A stretch of 28,757 nt of DNA from an uncultured Methanofollis sp. (lineage in GTDB: Archaea > Halobacteriota > Methanomicrobia > Methanomicrobiales > Methanofollaceae), in assembly GCF_937919355.1 (NCBI RefSeq), contig NZ_CALFSA010000004.1:1-28757 (forward strand), written 5' to 3'. The notes beneath the pieces were generated by a model. The model did not search any database and had not been told where the DNA came from. It saw only the letters and a program-made list of their open reading frames with translations. The position numbers and the translations under genes were made by a program. Below, one piece after another: positions 27,359 through 28,757 of the stretch (position 1 is its first letter; each line of letters opens with the position of its first letter).

Positions 27359-28757
27359 ATGTGTGGGATCGTTGGCATCGTGGATGCTGGCGGTGTCTCT
27401 TTCCCGCTATATTATGCCCTGTACGCTCTCCAGCACCGCGGACAGGAGAGCGCGGGGATGTCCACTTTTGACCACCGGCCCTATGTCCACAAGGGCAAAG
27501 GGCTTGTGGCCGAAGTCTTTGATGAGCAGATCCTCCAGAAGCTCAGAGGGAACGTCGGTATCGGGCATGTCCGGTATCCGACGACCGGCGCGAACCTGCC
27601 GGAGAACATCCAGCCATTCAATTTTGTCTGTAGAGATCATACGCTCTCGCTTGCCCATAACGGCAACCTGGTGAATACCGATGCCCTGCGGTCCGCCTAT
27701 GAACAGGACGGACAGATCTTCTGTACGAGCACGGATTCCGAGGTGATCGCAACGATCCTCGCCCACGAACTCCGGAACTCGGGTTCTGTCGAGGACGCCG
27801 TCGGCGTGGCGATGCGGAAACTGCAGGGGTCGTACTCGGTCGTGCTGATGCTCGACGAGGCGCTCTACGCCTTCCGGGACCCCCTCGGGATCAAACCGCT
27901 CTGCATCGGGCGCACCGAGACGGGGTACATCGTTGCCTCGGAGAGCGTTGCGATCGACGCCCTGAACGGCACCCTGGTCAGGGACGTGCGGCCGGGCGAA
28001 CTTATCACCTTCACGGAGAACGGGATCCGGTCTGTCCAGATCGCAACGTCTGACCGGCGCGCCCACTGCATGTTCGAGTATGTCTACTTTGCGCGGGCAG
28101 ACTCGGTCATCGACGGCACTCTGGTCTATGACGCCCGGCGGAAGATCGGCGAGGAACTCGCCCATGGTGCGCCGGTCGAGGCGGACATGGTCGCCCCGGT
28201 ACCTGATTCCGGGACGGCGTATGCGATCGGATATTCGGTGGCGTCGGGCACCCCGTACCTTGAGGGCCTGATGAAGAACCGGTATATGGGCCGGACATTC
28301 ATCATGCCGAACCAGCGGAAGCGGGAGAACGCCGTGCGCATCAAACTCAACCCGATCAAAAAGCACCTGGAGGGCAAGTCTGTCGTGCTTGTCGACGACT
28401 CCGTGGTGCGGGGCACGACCTCGCGGCGACTCATCGACATTGTCCGGGACGCCGGGGCGAAGGATGTCCATCTCCGGGTCGGTTCGCCCCCGATCATCGC
28501 CCCCTGCTATCTCGGCGTCGATTTCCCGACACGGACCGAACTCATTGCGAATGAGCGGAGTACGGATGAGGTCCGCGACCTCATCCATGCCGATTCCCTC
28601 TACCATGTCCCCCTGGACAGGATGGTGGAGGCGATTGGCATCGACATCGGCAACCTCTGTACCGCCTGTCTCACCGGAAAGTATCCGGTCGAGGTCTGCG
28701 GAGAGTGCTGCGATAGCAGGTGCGTCGAGTTTACGAAAGGAAGCATCCAGACCCGCC
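27359..28757 (+). CDS. purF: Amidophosphoribosyltransferase (3' end cut by the window edge)
   Basis: The first committed enzyme of purine synthesis, making phosphoribosylamine from PRPP and glutamine. Translation begins MCGIVGIVDAGG, so Cys2 becomes the N-terminal nucleophile of the glutaminase domain, with no propeptide to remove. YALQHRGQESAG, GIGHVRYPTTG and SLAHNGNLVN are glutaminase-site motifs. The PRPP loop is SVVLVDDSVVRGTTS. Cysteines in HCMFEYVYF, IIAPCYLG and LCTACLTGKYPVEVC match the [4Fe-4S] ligands of the Bacillus-type enzyme, so an oxygen-sensitive cluster is likely. 466 codons are present and only a few residues should be missing. It starts 15 bases after L37e with AGGT upstream. 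purM lies upstream on the same strand. Confidence 0.96.
   Translation, partial: MCGIVGIVDAGGVSFPLYYALYALQHRGQESAGMSTFDHRPYVHKGKGLVAEVFDEQILQKLRGNVGIGHVRYPTTGANLPENIQPFNFVCRDHTLSLAHNGNLVNTDALRSAYEQDGQIFCTSTDSEVIATILAHELRNSGSVEDAVGVAMRKLQGSYSVVLMLDEALYAFRDPLGIKPLCIGRTETGYIVASESVAIDALNGTLVRDVRPGELITFTENGIRSVQIATSDRRAHCMFEYVYFARADSVIDGTLVYDARRKIGEELAHGAPVEADMVAPVPDSGTAYAIGYSVASGTPYLEGLMKNRYMGRTFIMPNQRKRENAVRIKLNPIKKHLEGKSVVLVDDSVVRGTTSRRLIDIVRDAGAKDVHLRVGSPPIIAPCYLGVDFPTRTELIANERSTDEVRDLIHADSLYHVPLDRMVEAIGIDIGNLCTACLTGKYPVEVCGECCDSRCVEFTKGSIQTR

Noticed and set aside
27407..28606. A 399-codon minus-strand open frame
   Set aside because: It is the antisense shadow of purF, whose motifs are complete on the plus strand; high GC content creates long shadow frames.

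Overview
The window comes from a high-GC methanogenic archaeon. Evidence is the CoM/CoB-type fumarate reductase TfrAB, the archaeal LSm-L37e gene pair, archaeal SepF and ZPR1 proteins, archaeal TATA boxes 25-30 bp before many start codons, and GGAGG/GGTGA ribosome binding sites elsewhere. Gene content and base composition resemble Methanomicrobiales (Methanofollis/Methanoculleus-like). That placement is an impression from memory, not a measured result.

Left part (1-8301): the 5' part of aroD (minus strand); two tandem carboxymuconolactone decarboxylase (CMD) paralogs; a long peptidase-U32 family protein; an AroQ-class chorismate mutase convergent with it; and a small M50-type membrane metalloprotease. 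A minus-strand operon follows, in which a four-PAS soluble histidine kinase is followed by two iron-sulfur flavoproteins (Isf).

Redox block (8383-15332): a minus-strand operon of zinc ribbon, 41-aa desulforedoxin, cysteine-less CMD protein and peroxiredoxin. Divergent from it is a third Isf-like flavoprotein with an incomplete cluster motif. After a repeat-rich 575-bp gap come a CDF metal exporter and RadC (minus), then rubrerythrin and, after a second repeat-rich 920-bp gap, a glutaredoxin-thioredoxin reductase fusion. Peroxide reduction, thiol recycling, iron-sulfur flavoproteins and metal export together look like an oxidative-stress neighbourhood of a strict anaerobe.

Central part (15335-22650): two tandem CPA2/KefB-type antiporters with TrkA domains, both 663 aa, then tfrA-tfrB, all on the minus strand.

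Right part (22719-28757): aspartate kinase and purM (plus, overlapping); a minus-strand information/cell-division group (MCT-1-like PUA protein, SepF, ZPR1); then a divergent plus-strand group of LSm, L37e and purF, the last cut by the window edge.

The least explained material is non-coding. A family of intergenic elements has a conserved GAACGA(A/G)...GAG-type core next to a small hairpin whose stem sequence changes but stays paired. A structured region also lies in front of the glutaredoxin-thioredoxin reductase gene. No tRNA, rRNA, CRISPR array, transposase or integrase was recognised.
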